From Nostoc sp. NMS9 (GTDB taxonomy: Bacteria; Cyanobacteriota; Cyanobacteriia; Cyanobacteriales; Nostocaceae), in the NCBI RefSeq assembly GCF_017114995.1, contig NZ_JABXKL010000015.1:159090-223089 (forward strand): a stretch of 64,000 nucleotides of DNA. Reading direction: 5' to 3'. Within the stretch, counting starts at the first letter, position 1, and every line of letters starts with the position of its first letter. The notes below the pieces were generated by a model that did not search any database, was not told where the DNA came from, and saw nothing but the letters and a program-made list of their open reading frames with translations. The translations under genes and the position numbers were made by a program. Of this stretch, positions 24,812 to 34,206 are shown piece after piece.

Positions 24812-27196
24812 GTGGGGAAGCTTACCTCCTGGTTCAAGCGAAGACCAACTAATTTGAGTGACTCTGGACAAGGAGGAACGAATGATAGCTTACCACCAGC
24901 ACATCTGGCGCAGACGAGGCAGTTACTGAGCAAAATGAAAATTTTACCATCTAAGATGAGGGTCAATCGGGCAACTGGCGCTAGACCACTCTATCGCCGC
25001 ATCTGGTTTTGGGCAGGTTTGGGTGTTGGTGGTGGGATAGTTGCCCTGATCTACGGCATCAATTTAATAGATCGGACTTTGCCAGATCAGTCCGAGTTGA
25101 ATGCTGTGTTTCGAGAGCAAACACTAACCATTAAAGCTGCTGATGGCGCTATATTACAACAACAAGGTGAAGCGACCAGAGAACAGCTAAAGCTAGAACA
25201 AATACCAGATAATTTAAAAAAAGCTTTCATCGCCTCAGAAGATAGAAGATTTAGGCAACACAACGGAGTCGATCCGCAAGGGATTGTCAGAGCGGGTTTG
25301 AATAATTTGCGATCGCAAGGTGTGGTAGAAGGTGGTAGCACCATCACTCAACAGCTAACGCGGATTCTCTTTTTGAAACAAGAGCAGACAATCTGGCGCA
25401 AACTCAAAGAAGTCCGCCTTGCCCAAAAAATGGAGCAAGAATTAACCAAAGATCAGATTTTAGAGCGTTACCTGAATCTGGTTTATTTGGGATCTGGAGC
25501 TTATGGTGTGGCAGATGCCGCCTGGGTATACTTTAGTAAGTCCCCAGACCAACTTTCCCTCGCGGAAATGGCAACGATCGCTGGATTAGCTCCTGCTCCT
25601 AGCTTGTACGCCCCAGACAAAAATCCCGAAGCGGCAAAACGGCGGCGGGACTTGGTATTGCTACGGATGCAAGAAGATAAAGTAATTACACCAGAGCAAA
25701 GGCAGGCAGCAGTTCAGGAGCCATTAACCCTCAAAAGCAGTTTACCCAAGCGAGTCCAAGTAGAATCACCCTACTTTACCAGCTACATCCAAAAAGAATT
25801 GCCCAAGTATGTTTCTCCTAATGTGTTAAAAAGTGGAGGTCTAGTAGTAGAAACCACGCTCAACCCAAGTTGGCAGAAGGTGGCAGAAGAAGCAGTTGCG
25901 AAAACATTGCGAAATCAAGGACGCTGGGAAAACTTTAAACAAGCTGCAATGGTGGCCATAGACCCCCGCAACGGTGAAATTAAGGCAATGGTTGGGGGAA
26001 AAGACTTTGGTAAAAACCAGTTTAATCGAGTTACCCAGGCACAACGGCAGCCAGGATCGACATTTAAAGGGTTTGTATATGCCACTGCGATCGCTACTGG
26101 TAAAAGCCCCTATGATAGCTACGAAGATGCGCCCTTTGTTGTAGACGGCTATGAACCGAAAAACTATAGTGAAAACTTCCACGGTTCAATGAACATCCGA
26201 GATGCCCTTACCCGCTCTGTTAATATTGTTGCGGTTAAGGTGTTGATTGATGTGGGATTTACACCAACAATTAAACTTGCCCATGATATGGGGATAACAT
26301 CTGAACTCAAGCCCACCTACTCTTTAGCACTCGGCTCAAATGAAGTCAATCTGCTAGAGTTGACCAGCGCTTATGGCAGTTTTGCAACTCAGGGATTGCA
26401 CGCAGAACCTCATGGTATTACCCGCATCCTCAACCGCCAAGGCAAAGTCATCTGGTCAGCTAATTTCAAGTCAAAACGCGCCCTTGATGCTGACAGTGCC
26501 GCCATCATGACTTGGATGCTACGCAACGTCGTCGAAGCGGGAACTGGTGGTGCTGCCCAATTAGATAATAGACCAGTTGCAGGCAAAACCGGCACCTCCG
26601 ATGAAGCCCGTGATTTATGGTTTATTGGCTACATTCCTCAGATGGTGACAGGGGTCTGGTTAGGTAACGATGACAACCGCCCCACTGATGGTAGTAGCAG
26701 TAGTGCCGCTTACACCTGGCACGAATTTATGGAAAAAGCGGTAGAGGGAATGCCTGTAGAAAAGTTTCCAAAACGACCCAAGTTAGACGGTCGCAAAGGC
26801 ACTATCAAAGCCCAGTCTATCAAGCCCAAACAAATGCTGAATCGTTCTATTGCCTCTAAAGATGATGACTCAGAAGGTGAAAGTGCGAGAAATTCTAACT
26901 CTGAGGAAAGTGGTTCATCTCGGAGACGTAGAAGAAGGAGGAGCTATTCTCAAGAAGAACAGCAATCGAGCGATTATACCCCAAGACGGAGAAGACGCGA
27001 TCGCAGCGAATCAAGTTCTAGTAACTCCTCCTCAGAATCATCTACTCCACGGCGACGCTCTAGAAGAGTAGAATCTGATTCACCCCCACCTACAAGAAGT
27101 CGGCGAGAGTTGCCTCCCGCAAATAGTTCTGGTTCTTCAGGTTCTTCATCGTCACAACCATCTTGGCGGGATAGACTTAGACCTTCTAAACAGTAA
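24812..27196 (+). CDS. Class A penicillin-binding protein (transglycosylase-transpeptidase)
   Basis: A 794-residue bifunctional peptidoglycan synthase. I chose GTG 24812 because GAGGAA lies 5 bases upstream; a TTG at 24761 adds an unlikely 17 residues. A cytoplasmic N-terminus and one membrane segment (about 65-90, GLGVGGGIVALIYGI) precede the GT51 glycosyltransferase domain with the catalytic Glu in SEDRRF and GGSTITQQL. The transpeptidase domain has all three motifs: STFK (SxxK), SVN and KTGTS. The last 130 residues are an unusual Arg/Ser-rich tail with runs of RRRRRRR and serines, mostly of low complexity and probably disordered. Acts at the cytoplasmic membrane. It is transcribed away from folK. 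Confidence 0.95.
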   Translation: MGKLTSWFKRRPTNLSDSGQGGTNDSLPPAHLAQTRQLLSKMKILPSKMRVNRATGARPLYRRIWFWAGLGVGGGIVALIYGINLIDRTLPDQSELNAVFREQTLTIKAADGAILQQQGEATREQLKLEQIPDNLKKAFIASEDRRFRQHNGVDPQGIVRAGLNNLRSQGVVEGGSTITQQLTRILFLKQEQTIWRKLKEVRLAQKMEQELTKDQILERYLNLVYLGSGAYGVADAAWVYFSKSPDQLSLAEMATIAGLAPAPSLYAPDKNPEAAKRRRDLVLLRMQEDKVITPEQRQAAVQEPLTLKSSLPKRVQVESPYFTSYIQKELPKYVSPNVLKSGGLVVETTLNPSWQKVAEEAVAKTLRNQGRWENFKQAAMVAIDPRNGEIKAMVGGKDFGKNQFNRVTQAQRQPGSTFKGFVYATAIATGKSPYDSYEDAPFVVDGYEPKNYSENFHGSMNIRDALTRSVNIVAVKVLIDVGFTPTIKLAHDMGITSELKPTYSLALGSNEVNLLELTSAYGSFATQGLHAEPHGITRILNRQGKVIWSANFKSKRALDADSAAIMTWMLRNVVEAGTGGAAQLDNRPVAGKTGTSDEARDLWFIGYIPQMVTGVWLGNDDNRPTDGSSSSAAYTWHEFMEKAVEGMPVEKFPKRPKLDGRKGTIKAQSIKPKQMLNRSIASKDDDSEGESARNSNSEESGSSRRRRRRRSYSQEEQQSSDYTPRRRRRDRSESSSSNSSSESSTPRRRSRRVESDSPPPTRSRRELPPANSSGSSGSSSSQPSWRDRLRPSKQ

Positions 27197-27390
27197 TGAG
27201 AAGTGGGCATTGTTGATACTATGCACGACTAGTGCTTGAGTTACCTATCCCACTTACTTCTATGCTTTATTTCCCGATCGCTGTGTAACAACCTATACCT
27301 ATCATGGTAGGGGCAGGGGACAGGTAAGACAAGGAAAGATGAGTGAGAACTTGCAATAAGTCCATTCCACTTGCCCCTCTACCTTTTTAG

Positions 27391-28767
27391 TCAACTAGAC
27401 TCAATCTCAGAAGTCAAAAGATAAAAACGCCCAGTTAAAAGCACTGCACCTATAAGTAGCCCTAGTACTAAACCCAACCATAAACCTATAGCACCCCAGC
27501 CGAAAGTGAATGCCATCAGAGAGCCACCACCTAGACCTACTACCCAGTAAGCGAACATAGTAATTAACACTGGCACTTTGGTGTCTTTCAACCCGATTAA
27601 AGCACCAGCAGCAATAGTCTGAATAGAATAAAATATTTGGACTATTGCCCCCGCAGCGAGGAAAGAAGTTGCCGTTTTAACTATCTCAATATTATCTAGA
27701 TTACTGGTGTCCAAATACATTGCCACAATATAGTTGGGAAACAGCCAAAAAATTAGTGCCACAATACTCACAAAAGGAGTAACAAGCGCAATGCAGACTA
27801 ATCCCGCTCTGCTTGCACCCTTGAGATCGTTTTCTCCCCTCAACTGTCCTACTCTCATCGTGACAGCATAGGAAATACCTATAGACACTGTTTCGACAAA
27901 ACTTTCTGTCTCGACGGTAATTTCATGGGCTGCTAATGTCTCTGTTCCAAACCACCCCATCAGTAAAGCAGTGGCAGTGAATACTCCAATTTCTGCTCCA
28001 TACTGCAACCCCAAAAACCACCCAGTTTGGAAGATATCTATAAACATATCTTTATTGAACTGATGCAAAGCACAATCAAGCTGATAGTCTTTAAAGTAGT
28101 TATCAAAGCAAATCCAACTGGTGGCAGCGATAAAATTTAGCCAAAAAATGAGTGTGCTTCCCCAACCGATACCGGCTAAACCAAGGGCTGGTAAACCAAA
28201 TTTACCGAACATTAGCACGTAATTAGCAACCGCATTTAATAATAGTCCAACTACCGTAATTACTGTTAAGAATTGGGGGCGATTGAGGGCAGAGCTAACT
28301 TCTTTTAAGATACAAAAACCGAGTGCAGCCGGAAAACCCCAAACAATAGACCGCAAATATGTTTGAGCTAATAATACATTGCTTTCTTCTTGACCAGTTA
28401 GCAGCAGGATATAGTCAAAGTGCCAAATGATAAACATCACAGGTAAGCACATCGTCACGGCTAACCAAATTCCTTGACCTGTAGCACGGCTCACTTGATC
28501 TATCTTTCCTGCACCAAAAGCATTGGCGACACTCACACCCGCGGCTGAAAGAATAGAACGACAGACGGAAGCTAGGGTAGAAAAGGTAACAGCACCTAAA
28601 GCACCCGCAGCTAAAGCTTGGCTGTTAAGTAAGCCCATCATTACCCCATCCAATAAAGGAATGCCCGCTTCTAATATTTGAGTAATTACCAAAGGAACTG
28701 CTAATAGCAGGCAGGCTTGGACTTCTAATATCAGTTCTGACTTAAATTCTTTTGAAGTTAACTCCAT
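27391..28767 (-). CDS. MATE-family efflux transporter
   Basis: 458 residues with about twelve hydrophobic segments and a two-fold internal layout typical of MATE cation-coupled multidrug or metabolite exporters. Family-like features include PLVITQILEAGIPLLDGVMMG near the start, then AGALGAVTFSTLASVC, and GVSVANAFGAGK in the first half. The second half has GISYAVTMRVGQLRGEND. It belongs to the NorM-like branch by general appearance; substrate cannot be predicted. It converges with the PBP gene; the 194-base gap shows no strong terminator hairpin. No neighbouring gene hints at a substrate. Confidence 0.9.
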   Translation of the reverse strand: MELTSKEFKSELILEVQACLLLAVPLVITQILEAGIPLLDGVMMGLLNSQALAAGALGAVTFSTLASVCRSILSAAGVSVANAFGAGKIDQVSRATGQGIWLAVTMCLPVMFIIWHFDYILLLTGQEESNVLLAQTYLRSIVWGFPAALGFCILKEVSSALNRPQFLTVITVVGLLLNAVANYVLMFGKFGLPALGLAGIGWGSTLIFWLNFIAATSWICFDNYFKDYQLDCALHQFNKDMFIDIFQTGWFLGLQYGAEIGVFTATALLMGWFGTETLAAHEITVETESFVETVSIGISYAVTMRVGQLRGENDLKGASRAGLVCIALVTPFVSIVALIFWLFPNYIVAMYLDTSNLDNIEIVKTATSFLAAGAIVQIFYSIQTIAAGALIGLKDTKVPVLITMFAYWVVGLGGGSLMAFTFGWGAIGLWLGLVLGLLIGAVLLTGRFYLLTSEIESS

Positions 28768-29147
28768 TGGGGCGTTAAAAAAGCAATACTGAATACATTA
28801 AGATATATTAACGCCACAGGTGTAATCAACTCAAGCTATTAGCGATCGCCTCTTCAAAAATTGTGTTTCATAACACTGTTACCAGCAGATGACAAGTTAT
28901 TTACCAGCTTCAACTGTCAATAATGGCACATCGTCAACCTGGGTAAAAGTAATGCTTTTGACCAGGCTTTGCTATTACCTATGCCCAGCTTCAATGTACC
29001 AGCATTTATGGCTGTAATAACAGCATTGTAGTTAGTATTGAAGGTAATACCTATTAGTAATTAGCTAAACAGATATCACTATGAGTTGTGAACTTTGAAT
29101 TAAAAAATTGCTTGAACTCAACACTCACAACTCATAACTTTCTAAGA
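28768..29147. other. Non-coding stretch between MATE and lytic transglycosylase genes
   Basis: No gene, strong hairpin or repeat array seen. One HIP1 site lies near 28842. It should include the MATE promoter on the minus strand. Confidence 0.4.
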
Positions 29148-31343
29148 TTATCGCGCTGGTAGTTGTGGGTGTGTGGTCGAGTACTTTGTCACTATGCCAG
29201 AAATTTCCGGGTTGTAAAGCCTTAGATAATTCCAGTAATTGCCAAATACTTGCCGCACATAGTTTTTAGTTTCATCAAAGGGAATTTCTTCAACAAACTC
29301 ATCTGGATCTTTTGTAGTTAGAGTTTGCAACCATTTGGAGACATTGCCGGGGCCAGCATTGTAACTAGCGATCGCCAGCAAGGAGTTATTGTTATATTGA
29401 TCGTGGGTATGACCCAAATACCATGTACCCAGCATGATGTTATCGTTGGGATTTTCTAAGTTGATTGTTTTGAAATCCACCTTGATTTGTGGCGCGATCC
29501 ATTTAGCTGTACTCGGTAACAGCTGCATTAAACCAGTAGCTTCAGCGACAGATTTAATTTTTGGTTCAAACCGTGACTCTTGACGCATCAGAGCGGTTAC
29601 TAGCAGAGGATTAAGTTTACGGTCAATAGACCACTTTTGAATCTCTCGCTGATAGGGAAATGGATAACGCGCTTGCCAGTAGGTGATTTGTTTACTCAGA
29701 GTCTGATATTGGGCAAGTTCGGCTGGTATTTCCCGGTCTTCTAATTTAGAAATTTCATCAATTCCGATGAGATTTTCTCCCTTAGCCTGCCGCATCAACC
29801 CTTCAGTAAATTGCTCTGCTACTGTTGGCTGAATTTTGTTCTGAAATTCTGTTTGCCATTGTAACCAGGCATCGCGGTCTTGACCTAGCAGATACAATTC
29901 TTTGAAAGTTTCAGAACCAGCAGGCGGTAATGGACGCTGGGGCGCGATTACTTCCGGGTTCATGACGCGCACGTTGTCAAAGTTGCCGACATTTAGCCCC
30001 AACATTGTCGCGGCTCGCCATGCATAGTAAGAGTAGGGAAACTGGCTAATCACATATTCATAAGCAGTTTTAGATTCTTGCTGTTTCCCCAGTGCAGCCG
30101 CCCATTTACCTACCCAAAAGCCTGCTCTTGGAGCCAAAATACTATTGGGGTTATTAGTGACGATTGGTTCTGCCCATTGCCAAGCACCAACGTAATCTTT
30201 GGCTTCGGCTTTATCTTGGGCGATTTTCCAACGGTATTCTGCTGCTTCGTCAGAGTTACCGTATTTACCTATGAGTAATTGCCACGCCGCGCTAGCTGAC
30301 TTTTGATCCTTGAGAGTTTGGAAAGTTTTGGCTTTTTGTGCAAGTGCAGTACCAGCTTGTTTGGGAAATTTACTAATTACCTGGTCAAGATACGGTAAGC
30401 CGTCTTTAGGTGTTTTTGCAGTTTCTGCTAACCGCAGTAATGCCGTCCCAGTTTCCTCACTATTAGGAAATTGTTGCACTAATTGTTGATAGGTGGCGAT
30501 CGCTTTTTCTTTATCTTTGCCTCCCACCTGTAAGCCCCGTGCAGTACGATAAAGGTTGCGCGATGTCTTGGGTGCTTTGGCGTAAGCATTGGCCGCTTTG
30601 GGAAATTGACTATTTTCCCAATAGCTAGTACCAATGAGTTCCCAATCTTCGGGTTTGAGGGTAGTCTGTTTTGCTAGCTGATCCAAAACGCCCACTATGC
30701 CTGGTTGATCGTAGGCATACTTAGCCAAAATCAATTGTAATTGTGGCTGATTGGGATTTTCTTGCAAGCGTTTGCGGATAATTTCCCAAGTTAGAGGATT
30801 GGAAGGAAATTGAGCGATCGCAGTTTCTTGTTGCTTTGGTTGAGCAATTAGATATAGCGCTTTCACTGCGGCCGGTTCTTTGGGATACAGTTTCAGCACC
30901 CTTTGCCTAAGATCCGAGGCTTTGCCGTCCTCGCCCAGCATATCCTCTGCCTGGGCTTGTTTGAGCAAAATGTAGGGCGCGAGGATGGGATAGTCTTTCT
31001 CTAGTCCTTGGAGTAAAACTAGAGCTTTTTGCCCTTGGGTTCTTTCAATATAATCACTCGCCAAAAGATAACGAGCGCGATTCCGATCTGGTGATCGCGA
31101 TTCTTGAGCGATCGTTGCTAGTTTTGCCGCCCGTTCTGGCAGCGATTGCGATATCAGCCCAAAGACGGCTGATTGGGCAACACTACCGTCCGATCTTTGG
31201 TCTGCTTGATTCTGACTCAGTTTGAGCCATTTCCCCAGAGACTTACCAATCTCAGGTGCTGATACCATTGCCCCAGTTAAAAAGGCAAACAGTGCAGCAC
31301 CCGCAATTATCGAAATTTGCTTTTTCTGTAGTTTCTTCAGCAT
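29148..31343 (-). CDS. Soluble lytic murein transglycosylase (Slt70-like) with TPR-like superhelix
   Basis: 731 residues, a periplasmic enzyme that cleaves the MurNAc-GlcNAc bond of peptidoglycan to 1,6-anhydro products. An N-terminal hydrophobic segment (about 10-28) looks like a signal peptide or anchor. Residues 60-540 are tandem helical repeats like the Slt70 doughnut. The SLT domain (about 560-700) has the catalytic Glu in MRQESRF, then GLMQLLPSTAKWIA, and IASYNAGPGNVSKWL. It is divergent from 31741. With the class A PBP it gives the window two peptidoglycan enzymes, but they are not an operon. Confidence 0.93.
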   Translation of the reverse strand: MLKKLQKKQISIIAGAALFAFLTGAMVSAPEIGKSLGKWLKLSQNQADQRSDGSVAQSAVFGLISQSLPERAAKLATIAQESRSPDRNRARYLLASDYIERTQGQKALVLLQGLEKDYPILAPYILLKQAQAEDMLGEDGKASDLRQRVLKLYPKEPAAVKALYLIAQPKQQETAIAQFPSNPLTWEIIRKRLQENPNQPQLQLILAKYAYDQPGIVGVLDQLAKQTTLKPEDWELIGTSYWENSQFPKAANAYAKAPKTSRNLYRTARGLQVGGKDKEKAIATYQQLVQQFPNSEETGTALLRLAETAKTPKDGLPYLDQVISKFPKQAGTALAQKAKTFQTLKDQKSASAAWQLLIGKYGNSDEAAEYRWKIAQDKAEAKDYVGAWQWAEPIVTNNPNSILAPRAGFWVGKWAAALGKQQESKTAYEYVISQFPYSYYAWRAATMLGLNVGNFDNVRVMNPEVIAPQRPLPPAGSETFKELYLLGQDRDAWLQWQTEFQNKIQPTVAEQFTEGLMRQAKGENLIGIDEISKLEDREIPAELAQYQTLSKQITYWQARYPFPYQREIQKWSIDRKLNPLLVTALMRQESRFEPKIKSVAEATGLMQLLPSTAKWIAPQIKVDFKTINLENPNDNIMLGTWYLGHTHDQYNNNSLLAIASYNAGPGNVSKWLQTLTTKDPDEFVEEIPFDETKNYVRQVFGNYWNYLRLYNPEISGIVTKYSTTHPQLPAR

Positions 31344-31740
31344 GAATACCCGCTGAAAAGTTTCGGTGAATTTCTTGAAACTCTAACACTCCTAACCATC
31401 AGTGTTACCAATTTTTAATTTTAGATTTTTTATTTTATGTAGAAAAATACTAATTTTCAATCCTTTAGTTGGTAGTATTGAGTAATTAGCACATATTAGG
31501 TACTATTACATCTATCTTGGGTATATCCTAGAGCTAATTTGTAAACTCAAGTAAAGTACTGATCGAGTAAGCGTTTCAGTAATTGCAGTCAAAAAAGCAG
31601 TTATTTGCTGAAACTCAGACCTAATGATGAGTTGAGTATCCTTAAGATTTTTTTATGAATCACCTCTAATAAATAGATAAAGCCAAGCAAATCACCAGAT
31701 TAATGAATAGCAACCACAACAATTAATTGAGGAATGTAAC
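31344..31740. other. Divergent promoter region
   Basis: AT-rich, between the minus-strand transglycosylase and plus-strand exported protein. GAGGAA at 31730-31735 is a good ribosome binding site for the gene starting at 31741. No other structure was found. Confidence 0.4.
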
Positions 31741-32514
31741 ATGAAAACCAATAAATTACAAACAGGTCTAGTTCGCAATTACCTAACAGCAATAACAGTT
31801 AGTGCACTCTTGTCACTTACTACATACATAGGTGCAGCTACTGCCCAATCCGCAGATTCTAAACACCCAGCTCCACTGCAACCTGACGATAACATCGCTG
31901 TAATCAGCAGCACAGTTCAGATTCCACAGTACTACTATGTGACCCTTGGGCCAGGTAAGGGGACATTGAATGTTGAATTTTCCGCGAATGGATTTCCTGG
32001 GGCTGGGGGAGAGATCCAAGTTACCTTGCTGAAGAATGGTAGTAATAAAAACTACAACGTAGTCGTCAAATCAACAAAAGCCGTTTTTGGTTCAGATGCA
32101 GCACAGACCGGACAAGTGACCATCCCGTTTGATGTCAAGCAGGCGAGTCAGGTGATTTTGCGTATCGACCCTCCTTCGTCAGGACTGATTGTAGCCGCAG
32201 GTCGCTACAACATAAAGGCCACTGGTGCCGTGAAATTTGCCCCAATAGATTCCAACCAAACACAGGTAGTAGGAACCTATCGTGTTCATAGCTCTATACT
32301 TGGTGAGAATGAATCCAATAAGCTGATTAAGCTAATGGCAGATGGTAAAATCCTCAGTGAGACAGGATCTACAGGCTCGTGGTCACTCTTCGATCCAAGT
32401 AGCAAAACCTACGTCTTAGAACTCGCAAGCAAACGCAGCACTCTAATATTTTGGCCAGCCGTAGGTTTTTCAGCGGAATCCACTGGCAATCCCGATTTAG
32501 AACTAGTCCGATAG
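31741..32514 (+). CDS. Exported protein of unknown function, beta-rich
   Basis: 257 residues. A typical signal peptide at 1-36 (basic start, hydrophobic core, cleavage near ATAQS) indicates export to the periplasm or outside. The start has GAGGAA 5 bases upstream. The mature part reads as beta-sandwich-like: YYVTLGPGKGTLNVEFSA, then VTIPFDVKQASQVILRIDPP, and a phrase like a pre-peptidase C-terminal or bacterial Ig-type domain. No cysteine and no catalytic motif seen. It stands alone between divergent and convergent neighbours. I cannot name a function. Confidence 0.7.
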   Translation: MKTNKLQTGLVRNYLTAITVSALLSLTTYIGAATAQSADSKHPAPLQPDDNIAVISSTVQIPQYYYVTLGPGKGTLNVEFSANGFPGAGGEIQVTLLKNGSNKNYNVVVKSTKAVFGSDAAQTGQVTIPFDVKQASQVILRIDPPSSGLIVAAGRYNIKATGAVKFAPIDSNQTQVVGTYRVHSSILGENESNKLIKLMADGKILSETGSTGSWSLFDPSSKTYVLELASKRSTLIFWPAVGFSAESTGNPDLELVR

Positions 32515-32957
32515 TGCGATCGTTATTAGAATCTTCTCTCGATATAACAATCCTAAATGAAACAGAAACTAATGTACATTTATACCAACTTGAAGTTCTT
32601 TACCAATCACCAAGAATTTGATTTTTCTAAGCTGCATCAGTATGAACCCTGTTCGGATCTCAAATAGGATTGCTATAGGTAGAACTCGTCACAACCACTT
32701 GGGGTTTTTTCCAGTTTTGTAGGTGTGTTATCGCGTCAGCGTAACGCATCGTCAGAGATTTTCGGTGCTTAGGACTAAAGTCCATAACATACCCTACCAA
32801 ATTAATAGTTAATATGGAGCAGGTTTTTCGATTTGTGTGTACACCGTAGCCGAAACTGGGAGAGGAATGAAAACGGGTTTTTTAGTATACTTTCAGACTT
32901 GACAAACATCCTCTAAATCCCCCATTGATTGCATCCTGAGTTCTCAATTCTGACTTC
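32515..32957. other. Non-coding convergent region with dispersed repeat
   Basis: It lies between two converging genes. Around 32733-32753 is a GCGTCAGCGTAACGCATC repeat, and at 32771-32782 the palindrome GGACTAAAGTCC, a dispersed element also seen in variant form at 42651 and 60607. No gene. Confidence 0.45.
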
Positions 32958-34010
32958 TCATTTAAGTTTTTCGTGGACGGCCAAAATAATTTTTTCAGTT
33001 TCTTCCCAGTTAATACATTTGTCAGTTACAGAAACACCATATTTTAATTCTTCTTTTTTACCAGTAATCGGTTGACTACCTTCATACAAGTGCGATTCCA
33101 GCATCATGCCAACAATTGATGTATTACCATCCACTATTTGCTGAATAATATTTTCTAAGACAGCACCTTGTAATTTGTAATCTTTATTGGTATTGCCGTG
33201 GCTACAGTCGATCACAATTCTCGGTGGTAAATTTGCCTTTTTTAATTTCTCTTCTACCAGTTTGACATTTGCTGGATCAAAGTTGGGTTGACTACCACCC
33301 CTTAAAATTACGTGACCGTAGCCATTACCTTTAGTTTGAAAGACGCTGACCTGTCCGTTTTGATTAATTCCCAGAAAATTATGCGGGTTTCCAGCTGATT
33401 GTAGGGCATTCAAAGCTACTTGAATATTGCCATCAGTACCGTTTTTAAAACCTACAGGCATCGAAAGCCCACTTGCCATTTCGCGGTGAGTTTGTGATTC
33501 AGTTGTGCGGGCACCAATGGCAGACCATGTAATCAGTTCACTGATGTATTGAGGTATGATTGGATCTAGTGCTTCTGTGCCAGCAGGTAATCCCAACTCT
33601 GTAATTTTTAATAGCAGCTCCCGTGCAATTAATAAACCTTTCTCTACATGGAAAGAATCATCCATATCTGGATCGTTAATTAACCCTTTCCAGCCTACGG
33701 TTGTTCTTGGTTTTTCAAAATACACTCGCATAATTAGTAGCAAGTTATCCTTGACTCGCTCGGCCAATATTTTCAATCTCTCCGAATATTCGAGCGCTGC
33801 TTTTGGGTCGTGGATTGAGCATGGGCCAACTACTATAAATTTCCTCCGATCCTGAAAATCTAGGATATGTTCTATTTCCTGCCTATATGCTAAAACTCTT
33901 TGTTCGGCTAATTGTGTTAAAGGTAATTTTGACTTGACTTCATTGGGAGTTAATAAAATGCGATCGTTCTCAATGTTAGCGTTGTCGATATTACTTAATT
34001 TGTTGTGCAT
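32958..34010 (-). CDS. aroF/aroG: 3-deoxy-7-phosphoheptulonate (DAHP) synthase, class I
   Basis: A 350-residue enzyme that condenses phosphoenolpyruvate and erythrose 4-phosphate, the first step of the shikimate pathway. Length and motifs fit the AroFGH (type I-alpha) class: KFIVVGPCSIHD near residue 58, then YFEKPRTTVGWKGLINDP, GARTTESQTHREMASGLSMPVGFKNGTDG, and IVIDCSHGNTNKD. The chorismate it feeds is the substrate of the PabAB above. Which amino acid inhibits it cannot be told. The second residue block, LTQLAEQRVLAYRQEIEHIL, is the N-terminal regulatory extension of this class. Monocistronic by spacing (196 bases after the next gene upstream). Confidence 0.95.
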   Translation of the reverse strand: MHNKLSNIDNANIENDRILLTPNEVKSKLPLTQLAEQRVLAYRQEIEHILDFQDRRKFIVVGPCSIHDPKAALEYSERLKILAERVKDNLLLIMRVYFEKPRTTVGWKGLINDPDMDDSFHVEKGLLIARELLLKITELGLPAGTEALDPIIPQYISELITWSAIGARTTESQTHREMASGLSMPVGFKNGTDGNIQVALNALQSAGNPHNFLGINQNGQVSVFQTKGNGYGHVILRGGSQPNFDPANVKLVEEKLKKANLPPRIVIDCSHGNTNKDYKLQGAVLENIIQQIVDGNTSIVGMMLESHLYEGSQPITGKKEELKYGVSVTDKCINWEETEKIILAVHEKLK

Positions 34011-34139
34011 GGGGATGCTTTGGCAATTCTATAGACGCACTTCAACTCAAAAGTGTAACACAAACCTATGAAATTTTAAAATAGCTTATTTTCTGCTTGA
34101 CAAATTTTTAATTAAATTGTACCGAGTAAGATCATAACT

Positions 34140-34163
34140 AAAAAAGGGGAAATATTTCCCCCT
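34140..34163 (-). terminator. Rho-independent terminator of the GH13 gene
   Basis: On the minus strand a perfect GGGGAAAT/ATTTCCCC palindrome (34146-34161) is followed directly by six T residues (34145-34140). It lies 44 bases after the stop of the minus-strand amylase-family gene. Confidence 0.85.
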
Positions 34164-34206
34164 TTTCTTTGCTATTAGACTACTGACTGAGTGGTAGTGT
34201 ATATCA

